A stretch of 21,565 bases of DNA, taken from NCBI GenBank assembly GCA_936924635.1, contig CAKZHP010000104.1, forward strand, positions 1 through 21,565, written 5' to 3'. Numbering within the stretch: the stretch's first letter is position 1; each line of letters opens with the position of its first letter. Both the position numbers and the translations under genes were made by a program. Source of the DNA: an uncultured Propionibacteriaceae bacterium. GTDB taxonomy: Bacteria; Actinomycetota; Actinomycetes; Propionibacteriales; Propionibacteriaceae. Below the pieces are notes generated by a model that worked only from the letters and a program-made list of their open reading frames with translations, made no database searches and was not told where the DNA came from. Positions 7,944 through 15,161 of the stretch are shown piece after piece.

Positions 7944-8546
7944 TCACTGCCGCAGGCCCATCAGCGCGAGCTGCACGGCGATCAGCACCATCACCACGCC
8001 GATGACGATGTCGACCACCCGCCAGACGCTCGGTCGGCCCAGGTAGCGATGCAGCCTGTGGGCGCCGAACCCGAGCGCGGAGAACCACAGCACGCTGCCG
8101 AGCGCCGCTCCCCCGGCGAACAGCCAGCGGTTCGGCTGCTGGTTGGCGACGGTGCCGAGCATCACCACGGTGTCGAGGTAGACGTGGGGGTTGAGGTAGG
8201 TCAGCGCCAGCGTGGTCGCCACGACCTTTCCGCGGCTCACCGGCTCACCCTCGGCCTCCAGGCTGCTGGGGTGCAGCGCGGAGCGGAAGGAGCGGAAGGC
8301 GAAGAACAGCAGGTACGCCACCCCCGCCCACGTGAGCACGGTGAGCAGCACCGGCACCCGGGTGACGATCACCCCGATGCCGAGCGTGCCCAGGGTGATC
8401 AGCAGTGCGTCGGAGAGGGCGCAGATCAGCACCACCAGGCCGACCGACTGACGACGCAGGCCCTGCCGGAGGACGTACGCGTTCTGCGCCCCGATCGCGA
8501 CGATCAGCGACAGGCCCGTCAGTAGCCCTGCGAGCGCCGTCTCCAT
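7944..8546 (-). CDS. LysE/ArgO family amino-acid exporter
   Basis: A 200-residue inner-membrane protein with about six hydrophobic segments. Family hallmarks are the N-terminal GLSLIVAIGAQNAYVLRQGLR and the central LALTYLNPHVYLDTVVMLG, both typical of basic amino-acid exporters. It probably exports lysine or arginine. The downstream DapC-like gene belongs to lysine synthesis, which makes lysine the more attractive substrate, but this is inference. No LysG/ArgP-type regulator gene is adjacent. The ATG at 8546 has a TAAGGT -10-like element eight bases upstream and no Shine-Dalgarno, consistent with a near-leaderless transcript. Confidence 0.92.
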   Translation of the reverse strand: METALAGLLTGLSLIVAIGAQNAYVLRQGLRRQSVGLVVLICALSDALLITLGTLGIGVIVTRVPVLLTVLTWAGVAYLLFFAFRSFRSALHPSSLEAEGEPVSRGKVVATTLALTYLNPHVYLDTVVMLGTVANQQPNRWLFAGGAALGSVLWFSALGFGAHRLHRYLGRPSVWRVVDIVIGVVMVLIAVQLALMGLRQ

Positions 8547-8554
8547 GAGGGGGG

Positions 8555-8560
8555 ACCTTA
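8555..8560 (-). promoter_or_regulatory. Candidate -10 element for the LysE-type exporter
   Basis: Minus-strand TAAGGT, then eight mostly C bases, then ATG. This is compatible with a transcript starting at or one or two bases before the start codon. The remaining ~200 bp up to the next gene (to 8761) contains a small GGGCG/CGCCC hairpin at 8578-8591 but no gene. Confidence 0.45.
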
Positions 8561-8761
8561 TCGGGGGTCTACGGGCCGGGCGTTCCCGCCCAGATCCGGA
8601 GAACGCCCAGACTCGGCTGACGCCCACGACATCGCCGAGAAGCAACCCCGACGGCAGCTGATCCCCATGCTGCAGGTCAGCGTGGACGACGTACAGGCCA
8701 GGCCCGGCGCCACCAGTGTCAGGGGCCGCGCGGGATCGCCTTCGGATGGCTCTCGACCGCG

Positions 8762-10510
8762 TCAGCGCTTCGGGCGCTCGATGGTCTTCTTCTGAGGGTT
8801 CCTGGCCTCGGCGAGCTGACGCTGCTGCTCCTCCTGCATAGCGCGCATCTCCTCGGTGTTGATGGGGCCGCGCAGGAAGAAGAACGCGATGGCGGCGATG
8901 ACCAGCGAGACCCAGACCGGCGCTCCCAGCAGCAGCGGGCCGACGATGATCGCGACCATGTCGAAGCCCTTGATGAGGTTGCCCATCATCCCGGGGGGCA
9001 TGGCGCCCACCCCGGTCTGCACGAGCGGCGCGCTGTAGTTCGGCGGCTTCGCCGACACCCACCGCACGGCGCCGACGAACCCGGCCACGGCCGTGACGAG
9101 CGCGTGGCCGATCGCCGTGACCGGCGACAGGTGCTGCGTGCCCGACCCCAGGCCCAGGAACGCCGGCACCGCCGCCACGGCCCAGACCGCGGCGAGCACG
9201 GCGGGCACGGTGATGGCGGCCGTACGCAGCTGGGCGGTCGTGAACGGGAAGGAACGAGCGAGCCCCCCGGTACGGGTGAGCACGCGGAGGCTGCCCAGCA
9301 GCGGGATCATCCCCGCCAGCAGCACCAGCGCCGAGATGAACGGCATCAGCCCGGCGAGGCCGAGGGCTCCGACGGCGTACGGGACCACCAGGCTCAGCAG
9401 GAGCAGGACCAGCTGCTTCGGGAACCGCACCAGCCGCTGCACGTCACGCCACACCAGCGCCGAGGTGCCGAGGCCGCGGCCGCGCGTGGGTCGCACGTGC
9501 CCGCGATCGGCGGCGTCGCGCTCGACGAGGATGTCGCGCATCAGCCCGAGGTCCATGGCGAACATCGCGCCCTGCATGCCAGACACCAGCGAGCCGCCGG
9601 AGGTCAGGCGCGTCCGGCGGATGCGGTCCAGCCGCAGCAGCGCGACCACGAGTGCACCGACGAGCAGCACAGCGGCGCCGGCCCCGACCGCGTACGCGAG
9701 CTGGACGGCATCCTGCGAGGAGGCCGTCAGCCAGGGCAGCGTCAGCCAGCCTGCCGCGACCGACACCACGCCCAGCAGCGCGGCGATGCCGGCCGCCCCG
9801 GCGACCCACTGCAGGGCCTTGACGACCCACGTACGGTCGGCGGTCTGCTCCGCCGCGGCGAACGACACCAGCCCGGAGGCGGCGAGGCCCGAGGCCACCG
9901 CCCAGGCACCGATCGCGGCACCCGGCAGGCCGGTCAGCGTGGCGACCAGCGCGCCGAGCGCCGCCGCGACCACGCCGGAGGCCAGCACCACGCCGATCAG
10001 GCGACCGGAGAGCAACCGGCCGCGTCGGATGGGGGCGTCCATGAGCCAGAACCCCTCCGCGGCCGACGCCACGACCGGGCCGAACAGTCTCGACACCATC
10101 AGGGTCACCGCCATCACCCCGAACAGCGTCGCCCAGGGCAGCAGGCTGCGGCCGGACTGGCAACCCACCGAGCTGCACTCGGAGATCACACCCTGCGCCC
10201 TGACCAGCACCGACACCAGCATGGCACCGACGATGGCGACGGCGAGCAGGGCGACGTACCCGTCCTGGACCAGGTCCCACAGGTGGCGCGTGGCGCGGCC
10301 GCGGCGCCAGTCGGCCATCAGCCGGCGTAGGGCGCTCTCGGAGACGGGCTCCGCGTCGACCTCGGTGAGGCGGTGCTGCCAGGTGCGTTCCAGCGGTGCC
10401 GCGGGTGAGGGCGCCGGCTCAACGTTCTCGGGCTCGACGAGCTGGGCGCTGAGCGCGGTCGAGCCGCCCTTCGGCTTCGCGGTCTGCGGGCGACGGGTGC
10501 GCTTGCTCAT
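8762..10510 (-). CDS. Large membrane protein, probable ABC transporter permease (DUF6297-like)
   Basis: A 582-residue protein with a polar N-terminus (to about 80), roughly ten to twelve hydrophobic segments, and a charged Gln/Glu/Lys-rich C-terminal tail (about 548-582). Helices cluster around 85-105, 123-145, 170-215, 235-295 and several stretches after 370; a cytoplasmic-looking basic loop with RRTRL and GHVRPTRGRG separates the halves. It starts with ATGA overlap on the stop of the ABC ATPase gene, so the two are translationally coupled and surely work together. It resembles an actinobacteria-restricted membrane family (DUF6297, from memory). The substrate is unknown; an exporter or a two-halved ABC-2-type permease is the likely form. 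Confidence 0.78.
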   Translation of the reverse strand: MSKRTRRPQTAKPKGGSTALSAQLVEPENVEPAPSPAAPLERTWQHRLTEVDAEPVSESALRRLMADWRRGRATRHLWDLVQDGYVALLAVAIVGAMLVSVLVRAQGVISECSSVGCQSGRSLLPWATLFGVMAVTLMVSRLFGPVVASAAEGFWLMDAPIRRGRLLSGRLIGVVLASGVVAAALGALVATLTGLPGAAIGAWAVASGLAASGLVSFAAAEQTADRTWVVKALQWVAGAAGIAALLGVVSVAAGWLTLPWLTASSQDAVQLAYAVGAGAAVLLVGALVVALLRLDRIRRTRLTSGGSLVSGMQGAMFAMDLGLMRDILVERDAADRGHVRPTRGRGLGTSALVWRDVQRLVRFPKQLVLLLLSLVVPYAVGALGLAGLMPFISALVLLAGMIPLLGSLRVLTRTGGLARSFPFTTAQLRTAAITVPAVLAAVWAVAAVPAFLGLGSGTQHLSPVTAIGHALVTAVAGFVGAVRWVSAKPPNYSAPLVQTGVGAMPPGMMGNLIKGFDMVAIIVGPLLLGAPVWVSLVIAAIAFFFLRGPINTEEMRAMQEEQQRQLAEARNPQKKTIERPKR

Positions 10511-11151
10511 GCGGGCGCCCCGACGCGTACGGTCTTGGTGGCGACCGCGTCGACCAGCTTCGGCTCGTGCGAGGCCATCACGATCGCGAGGCCCTCCTCT
10601 CGCTCGGCGCGGAGACGCTGGGCGAGCCAGTCCACACCCTCCACGTCGAGGCGCTGCTCGGGCTCGTCGAGGACCAGCAGCTTGCGGGGGCGTACGAACG
10701 CCGTGGCCAGCGCGAGCCGGCGACGCTGGCCTGACGAGAGCGTGCCGGGCAGCTGGCCCGACTGGGCGACGAGCTGGACCTCGTGGAGGACGTCGTCGAC
10801 GGCGGCGTCGGCGTCGGGCAGCCCGTGAGCGCGGGCCAGCAGGTCGAGGTGCTCGACCACCGACAGGTCGGGGAAGAAGTCCAGGTCGTCGATCACCGTG
10901 GCGAGGTCGCGGCGCACCTGTGGGTTCGACTCCCGCAAGGGGTTGCCGCAGACCTCGATGGTGCCCTCGTCGGGCCGGTCGGCACCCACCAGGCAGCGCA
11001 GGATCGTCGACTTGCCGGCGCCGTTGCGCCCCGTCAGCGCCACCGCCTCACCGGGCCACACCTCGAGGGAGAAGTCGTCGACGATCTTCACCGGCCCGTA
11101 CGCCTTGGTCATCTTCGAGACCCTCAGGGACGGTGTGCGCTGCTTCGCCAT
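10507..11151 (-). CDS. ABC transporter ATP-binding protein
   Basis: A 214-residue single nucleotide-binding domain that would power the membrane protein encoded downstream. Walker A GRNGAGKST is at 41-49, the signature LSSGQ at 138-142, Walker B LLVLDE at 158-163, and the switch histidine H195 in ASHEP. Two positions are unusual: the Q-loop region reads ATVIDDLDFF (about 84-93) with no glutamine, and Walker B continues DEPEQRLD in place of the common DEPTxGLD. These may mark a lineage-specific subfamily. The ATG at 11151 follows a GAGAAT -10-like sequence with no ribosome-binding site, so a leaderless start is possible. Substrate not predictable. Confidence 0.92.
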   Translation of the reverse strand: MAKQRTPSLRVSKMTKAYGPVKIVDDFSLEVWPGEAVALTGRNGAGKSTILRCLVGADRPDEGTIEVCGNPLRESNPQVRRDLATVIDDLDFFPDLSVVEHLDLLARAHGLPDADAAVDDVLHEVQLVAQSGQLPGTLSSGQRRRLALATAFVRPRKLLVLDEPEQRLDVEGVDWLAQRLRAEREEGLAIVMASHEPKLVDAVATKTVRVGAPA

Positions 11152-11158
11152 GGGGTCG

Positions 11159-11164
11159 ATTCTC
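11159..11164 (-). promoter_or_regulatory. Weak candidate -10 element for the ABC ATPase-permease pair
   Basis: Minus-strand GAGAAT lies seven bases before the ATG. It deviates from TANNNT at the first base, but the position fits a leaderless start, and there is no Shine-Dalgarno sequence. Confidence 0.3.
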
Positions 11165-11240
11165 CCCCACCCCCGAAGTTTCCCTGTCGCGGCGCCGGGC
11201 CGGTGGACCTGGTAGCCGGGTCGGCTCGCTCCAGAACCCC

Positions 11241-11320
11241 ATCCGCACAGCCCCCATCGATCCGCGCAGCCTGCATGAAGGCTGCGGGGATCGATCCAGG
11301 CTGTGGGGACGCGGGAAGGG
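11241..11320. repeat. Palindromic repeat element, copy A
   Basis: An 80-bp element, 68 of 80 positions identical and gap-free with copy B at 12491-12570. It folds as a nested palindrome. Inner arms 11256-11272 (ATCGATCCGCGCAGCCT) and 11279-11295 pair over 17 bp with one mismatch around a 6-nt loop. Outer arms 11241-11250 and 11301-11310 pair 8 of 10, separated from the inner stem by 5-nt internal loops on each side. It lies in the gap downstream of the AbiEi-like gene and upstream of the ABC ATPase gene. It could be a REP/MITE-like mobile repeat, a bidirectional terminator or a protein-binding site. Confidence 0.8.
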
Positions 11321-11325
11321 CAGGG

Positions 11326-11374
11326 CGCTTGGTGGGCAGGACGCTTGGTGGGCAGGACGCTTGGTGGGCGGGGA
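11326..11374. repeat. Tandem 16-bp repeat, three copies
   Basis: CGCTTGGTGGGCAGGA occurs at 11326-11341 and 11342-11357 exactly, with a third, diverged copy at 11358-11374 (GGGCGGGGA ending). It sits between palindromic copy A and the end of the AbiEi-like gene. Non-coding; likely slippage-generated. Confidence 0.85.
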
Positions 11375-11386
11375 CGCTGTCCGGCG

Positions 11387-12355
11387 CTACCTGGGCAGGG
11401 TGATGGCTGGGCGAACGGCGTACGACCCTCGGGGCGGGAGCCATCCCGGTCGGCGGGAGACGGAGAGCGCGCGCCGAACCACCGCCTGGACGGACGCGGG
11501 ATCCCCCCGGTGGCTGCTGTCGAACCGCAGGACCAGCCAGCCCAGCTCCGCCAACCCCTGGTGACGGTGCTTCTCCGCCATCAGGGCATCGACCGCGGTC
11601 CGGCCCGGTTCGAGGAGGTCTCCGTACTTCCCCTGCCCGTCGTACTCGAGCAGCACGCCTTCGGCCGGGTAGCCGGCGTCTCCCCGGCCGACGAAGCGGC
11701 CGAGCTCGTCGTGCACCTCGATCTGCAGCGCGCACGGAGGAAGCCCGCCATCGGTCAGCACGAGCCGCAGCCACGTCTCTCCAGGGCTCTCGCAGCGGCC
11801 GTCGGCGAGCGCCAGGGTTGCTCTCGCCCGCTCGGCGCCGGGATGGGAGCAGATCGTCCCGAGTGCCGCCACGAGATCGTCGGGGGTGCAGAGGCGCCTG
11901 TTCAGGGCGGCGTCCGCGGCGGGGAGGGCGACGGGACGAGGCTCAGTACGCGCCAGGTCGGCGATGCTCCGGGCGACGGTCGTCACCGGCACCCCGTCGG
12001 CCTCGGTGATCATGTCGCCGGGGACGCGACCGGTGTGCAGCACCCGACCCGCCTTGGTGCGGTTGCCCCCCGCCCCTGGCCGTACGAAATGGACGTGGCT
12101 GAGATCCGCACCAGGCACCGGCAGCCCATGGATCGACACCGCGCTGACGTGGCTCGCCGGGAAGGGCGTGCGCTGGGCATGGGCCAGCACCCGGAGCCGG
12201 TACCGCTCTTCCGGCCAGCGCGGCCACTCCGCGGCAGGCACGTACACGCCTGTGGCGAGCCGCACCAGCTGCCCGGCTCGTACGGCCCCCCGAATCTGCC
12301 CTTCGGTGAGGCCGCTGGCCCGAAGAGCGGAGAACGTCTGGATCACGCCGGTCAC
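11387..12355 (-). CDS. AbiEi-antitoxin-domain / DUF559-like nuclease-fold protein
   Basis: A 322-residue cytosolic protein of a family abundant in actinobacteria, usually annotated as type IV toxin-antitoxin AbiEi antitoxin-domain proteins. The N-terminus (about 8-40, SGLTEGQIRGAVRAGQLVRLATGVYVP) is the winged-helix AbiEi-like DNA-binding part. The middle has the conserved HVHF and VTTVARSIADLA segments. The C-terminus resembles a Vsr/DUF559 PD-(D/E)xK fold: E193 in PGETWLR, D226 in GRGDAGYP, then E237, D239 and K243 in LLEYDGQGKYG. No AbiEii toxin gene is adjacent, so it may be an orphan. The start is uncertain: GTG 12355 or GTG 12346. A longer frame reaches 12475 but runs into the repeat zone. 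The gene is bracketed by homologous palindromic repeats. Confidence 0.8.
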   Translation of the reverse strand: MTGVIQTFSALRASGLTEGQIRGAVRAGQLVRLATGVYVPAAEWPRWPEERYRLRVLAHAQRTPFPASHVSAVSIHGLPVPGADLSHVHFVRPGAGGNRTKAGRVLHTGRVPGDMITEADGVPVTTVARSIADLARTEPRPVALPAADAALNRRLCTPDDLVAALGTICSHPGAERARATLALADGRCESPGETWLRLVLTDGGLPPCALQIEVHDELGRFVGRGDAGYPAEGVLLEYDGQGKYGDLLEPGRTAVDALMAEKHRHQGLAELGWLVLRFDSSHRGDPASVQAVVRRALSVSRRPGWLPPRGSYAVRPAITLPR

Positions 12356-12458
12356 CCTGCAACGCCGCAGCGCGAGGGCCAAGGGTCTGACCAGGACGGA
12401 CAACACCGCGACAACACCTGCTCGGAGGTCGACCCCGCGCCGGCTGCACCTTTCCTGC

Positions 12459-12481
12459 ATCCACGCAGCCCCCATCGACCC
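12459..12481. repeat. Partial left-half copy of the palindromic repeat
   Basis: Twenty of these 23 bases match 12491-12513, the left end of copy B, at a 32-bp offset. It suggests a local duplication of half an element. Confidence 0.7.
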
Positions 12482-12490
12482 GCACCCCGC

Positions 12491-12570
12491 ATCCCCGCAG
12501 CCCCCGTCGATCCCCGCAGCCTGCGTGGAGGTTGCGGGGATCGATTCACGCTGCGGGGATGCGGGAGGGG
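12491..12570. repeat. Palindromic repeat element, copy B
   Basis: Homologue of copy A (11241-11320), same orientation, with 12 substitutions and no gaps over 80 bp. The inner arms are 12506-12522 (GTCGATCCCCGCAGCCT) and 12529-12545 with a 6-nt GCGTGG loop; the two mismatches would be G-U-type pairs in RNA. The outer arms 12491-12500 (ATCCCCGCAG) and 12551-12560 (CTGCGGGGAT) are perfectly complementary. One outer pair that is A-T in copy A is G-C here, so pairing is kept although the bases changed. It lies upstream of the AbiEi-like gene. Confidence 0.8.
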
Positions 12571-12682
12571 GCTGGATGGGCGGGGCGGGTGTGGGATGAG
12601 GGGCTGGATAGGCGCGGCGGATGCGGGACGAGGCGGCTGGGTGGTCGCGGGATGCGGGAGGGGGGCTGGATGAAGCGCGGAG
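12571..12682. repeat. Degenerate G-rich repeats
   Basis: Imperfect units built from GATGCGGGA(G)nGGCTGGATG-type words recur at about 12559, 12595, 12620 and 12650. The strand is G-rich and C-poor. It follows the right end of palindromic copy B and ends just before the menG start region. Unit length varies, so it is not a CRISPR. Confidence 0.6.
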
Positions 12683-12729
12683 GTGGTCCTCAGCCGTCGC
12701 TCTGCGGCCAACCGTGGGAGGCTATGCGG

Positions 12730-13440
12730 GTGGAGAGCAGCGGCCCGGCACGGGCGACCCTGGCCAAGCGACGCGCCGACGTCGAGACGATGTTCGACAA
12801 GCTGGCACCTCGCTACGACCTGATCAACACGCTGGCGTCGGCGGGTCTGGTGTACGGGTGGCGGCGGGCCGTCCTCGACGCCGTGGCGCCGCAGCCCGGC
12901 GAGGTGGTGCTGGACCTGGCTGCCGGCACGGGCACCAGCTCCGAGCCCATCGCGGCCGCCGGGGCCTTCGTGGTCCCCACCGACATGAGCCTGGGCATGC
13001 TCACCGAGGGCCGCCGCCACCACAAGGACCTCTCGTTCGTCGCGGGAGACGCGCTCGCGCTGCCCTTCGCCGACGAGTCCTTCGACGCGGTGACGATCTC
13101 GTTCGGGCTGCGCAACGTGCAGGACACCGAGGCAGCCCTGGCCGAGCTGCTGCGGGTCACCAAGCCGGGCGGTCGTCTGGTGATCTGCGAGTTCTCCGCC
13201 CCCACCTGGGGCCCGTGGCGGCGGTTCTACACGACCTACCTGCCCGTGGTGGTCCCGGGTGTCGCCAAGGTGGTCTCGCCGAACCCGGCCGCGTACGACT
13301 ACCTCGTGGAGTCGATCGTGGCGTGGCCCGACCAGCAGGGCCTGGCCACCCTCCTCAGCGAGACCGGCTGGTCAGACGTCGCCCACCGCAACCTGGCCGG
13401 CGGCATCGTCGCGATCCACCGGGGGCGCAAGGCGTCGTGA
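12730..13440 (+). CDS. menG: Demethylmenaquinone methyltransferase
   Basis: SAM-dependent C-methyltransferase (UbiE/MenG) that converts demethylmenaquinone to menaquinone, the last ring step of the pathway. Motifs are MFDKLAPRYDLINTLASAG near the N-terminus (about 21-39), SAM motif I LDLAAGTGTSS (about 61-71), DMSLGML (about 85-91), and DAVTISFGLRNVQD (about 119-132), the family signature. I chose GTG 12730 (236 residues) because GGGAGG lies eight bases upstream; ATG 12724 sits only two bases from it and would add two residues. The stop overlaps the next gene start as GTGA. The protein should act at the membrane surface on the prenylated quinone. Confidence 0.95.
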   Translation: MESSGPARATLAKRRADVETMFDKLAPRYDLINTLASAGLVYGWRRAVLDAVAPQPGEVVLDLAAGTGTSSEPIAAAGAFVVPTDMSLGMLTEGRRHHKDLSFVAGDALALPFADESFDAVTISFGLRNVQDTEAALAELLRVTKPGGRLVICEFSAPTWGPWRRFYTTYLPVVVPGVAKVVSPNPAAYDYLVESIVAWPDQQGLATLLSETGWSDVAHRNLAGGIVAIHRGRKAS

Positions 13441-15161
13441 CCGGGTTCGTCCTCGACGCGTACGCGGCGCGTAGCTGCCCGGTCAAGACGCAGAACGCGT
13501 TCCTGCCCGGCCTGCCGCGCCCGGAGGTCGTGGACGAGTCGCTGCAGGAGCTGTTCAACGGCGGTCAGACGTACAAGCAGCAGACGCTCGACGTCGTCGC
13601 GAGCGGTGACGTGGTCGACTGCCGGCCGCTGCGGCACCTGCCGTGGGACGAGCAGGTGGAGGCCACCCGGGCCGCGATGGCGGCGGGCGCGCCCGTCATC
13701 GTCGGCGGGGTGCTGCCCCTCGACGTCGCCGGGCACCGCAGCGGCCGGGCCGACCTGTGGGTGCGCGGCGCCGACACGCCGGCAGGGACTCCCGGCTACC
13801 ACCCCGTGGTCGTGAAGTTCCACCGCGTGCTGGAGCGCATCACGCCCAGCCCGAGCCACGAGCCCGTACCGCTGTCGCGCCTCACCGCGCCCGCTCTGGC
13901 CGAGGCCGAGCCGGTCGCGGAGGTGGGCCTCCGGCTGCCCTCGCGGGAGGCCGACCTCCTCCAGCTCGCGCACTACTGGCGGTTGCTGCAGGCGGCGGGG
14001 TTCGCCTCCGGTGACGGCCCCTGGGGCGGGCTGGTCGGCACCGACGCGGTCGGCGCCATCGGCAACCAACGGGTCGTCAGCTGGGTGCCGCTGGACCGCA
14101 AGCTGATCCGCACCTTCTCCCGCACCGCCGCCGCCGGCTGGACGAGGCGGAGCGCGCTGGAGCGGTACGACCACGAGCACGGCTTCCGGGTACGGGTCGC
14201 CACGATCGCCATGGAGCAGAACGGTGACCCGGACGACCCGGCGCTCGCGGTGACGCCGATCCGCGTCCGGGAGTGCGACCGGTGCGTCTGGTGGTCGGTG
14301 TGCCGGCCTCAGCTCGGCGACGACGACCTGAGTCTGCGGATCGCCAAGTCCCCCCTCGACGTGCGCGAGATCGCCGTGCTGCGGCGGCTGGGCGTGGCGA
14401 CGCTGACCGACCTGGCGACGGTCGACCTGGAGGCCCTGCTCCCCCGGTACCTGCCGGAGGTGGCGCACCGGCCAGGCGGCGAGGAGCGGATCCGCACCGC
14501 CGCCCACCGCGCCCGCCTGATGGTCGACGGGGTGGAGCTGGAGCGGGTCGGCGAGGAGCCCATCGACCTGCCGGAGGCCGACATCGAGATCGACCTGGAC
14601 ATCGAGACGTCGGCCGACGACCGCGTGTACCTGTGGGGGTTCCTGGTCACCGACACCCGCACGGACGACCCGCCCCGGTACGTGGAGTTCTCGGAGTTCA
14701 CCCCGCTCACCGACCGGCGCGAGCGTGCCCTGGGGGCGCTGGCGCTGCGGTGGCTGAAGGAGCTCGTCGAGACCAGCGCTCCCGCCACGGTGCGCGTCTA
14801 CCACTACTCCAGCTACGAGGTGCAGCGCATCCAGCGGCTCGCTGACGCCGCGCGCCGTCAGCCGTACACGTGGGCGGCCGGCGCCGGGCGCGAGCTCTTC
14901 GTCGACCTGTTCGACATCGTGCGGTCGCGGTTCTTCGGCACGTACGGGCTCGGGCTGAAGCAGGTCGCCCATGCCGGCGCCGGGTTCGAGTGGCGCGACG
15001 ACGACCCAGGCGGGCTGAACTCGCAGGCGTGGTTCGCCGACGCGGTGAGCGCGGAGGACCCCGCCGTCCGAGAGGAGTCGCGCCGACGGGTGCTGGAGTA
15101 CAACGAGGACGACGTGCGCGCCACCCACGCGCTGCGCGGCTGGCTGCGCTCGCTCTCCTAG
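13437..15161 (+). CDS. TM0106-family RecB-like putative nuclease
   Basis: A 574-residue protein of the TM0106 RecB-like family. The N-terminal half is a RecB/Cas4-like module: C14 near the start plus C280, C283 and C289 (ECDRCVWWSVC) would bind a 4Fe-4S cluster, and GRADLWVR (D106) and K127 mark the PD-(D/E)xK core. The usual acidic residue two before the lysine is valine here (VVVKF), so this site may be altered. A helix-hairpin-helix-like segment lies near 317-335. The C-terminal third is a DEDD-type RNase H-fold exonuclease domain: D388 and E390 in DLDIET, E461, LFVDLFDIVRSRF, and D558/D559 in YNEDDVRATHAL. GTG 13437 overlaps the menG stop, so the two are translationally coupled. Role unknown, probably DNA repair. 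Confidence 0.9.
   Translation: MTGFVLDAYAARSCPVKTQNAFLPGLPRPEVVDESLQELFNGGQTYKQQTLDVVASGDVVDCRPLRHLPWDEQVEATRAAMAAGAPVIVGGVLPLDVAGHRSGRADLWVRGADTPAGTPGYHPVVVKFHRVLERITPSPSHEPVPLSRLTAPALAEAEPVAEVGLRLPSREADLLQLAHYWRLLQAAGFASGDGPWGGLVGTDAVGAIGNQRVVSWVPLDRKLIRTFSRTAAAGWTRRSALERYDHEHGFRVRVATIAMEQNGDPDDPALAVTPIRVRECDRCVWWSVCRPQLGDDDLSLRIAKSPLDVREIAVLRRLGVATLTDLATVDLEALLPRYLPEVAHRPGGEERIRTAAHRARLMVDGVELERVGEEPIDLPEADIEIDLDIETSADDRVYLWGFLVTDTRTDDPPRYVEFSEFTPLTDRRERALGALALRWLKELVETSAPATVRVYHYSSYEVQRIQRLADAARRQPYTWAAGAGRELFVDLFDIVRSRFFGTYGLGLKQVAHAGAGFEWRDDDPGGLNSQAWFADAVSAEDPAVREESRRRVLEYNEDDVRATHALRGWLRSLS

Larger units (their letters stand above)
12356..12729. other. 374-bp gene-free region rich in repeats
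   Basis: Divergent gap between the AbiEi-like gene and menG. It holds a partial repeat (12459-12481), palindromic copy B (12491-12570) and degenerate G-rich repeats (to about 12682). Long reading frames cross it on both strands but have low-complexity products and no start signals. The last ~45 bases hold the menG ribosome-binding site. Confidence 0.75.

Noticed and set aside
8578..8591. GGGCG/CGCCC hairpin as a terminator
   Set aside because: Five-base stem, no U-run, and it lies upstream of the exporter promoter and about 170 bp beyond the membrane-protein stop.
8640..8700. Short plus-strand peptide resembling a glyoxalase-type VSVDDVQA segment
   Set aside because: Only a dozen residues resemble the family, with no start, stop context or further domain; too weak to call a pseudogene.
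9093..11564. 823-aa open frame opposite the ABC transporter genes
   Set aside because: Low-complexity Ser/Ala/Arg product; the minus strand carries well-supported genes.
11241..12690. Repeat zone as a CRISPR array
   Set aside because: Units differ in length and sequence, lack regular unique spacers, and no cas genes are near; the nuclease at 13437 is TM0106-type, not Cas4 in a cas operon.
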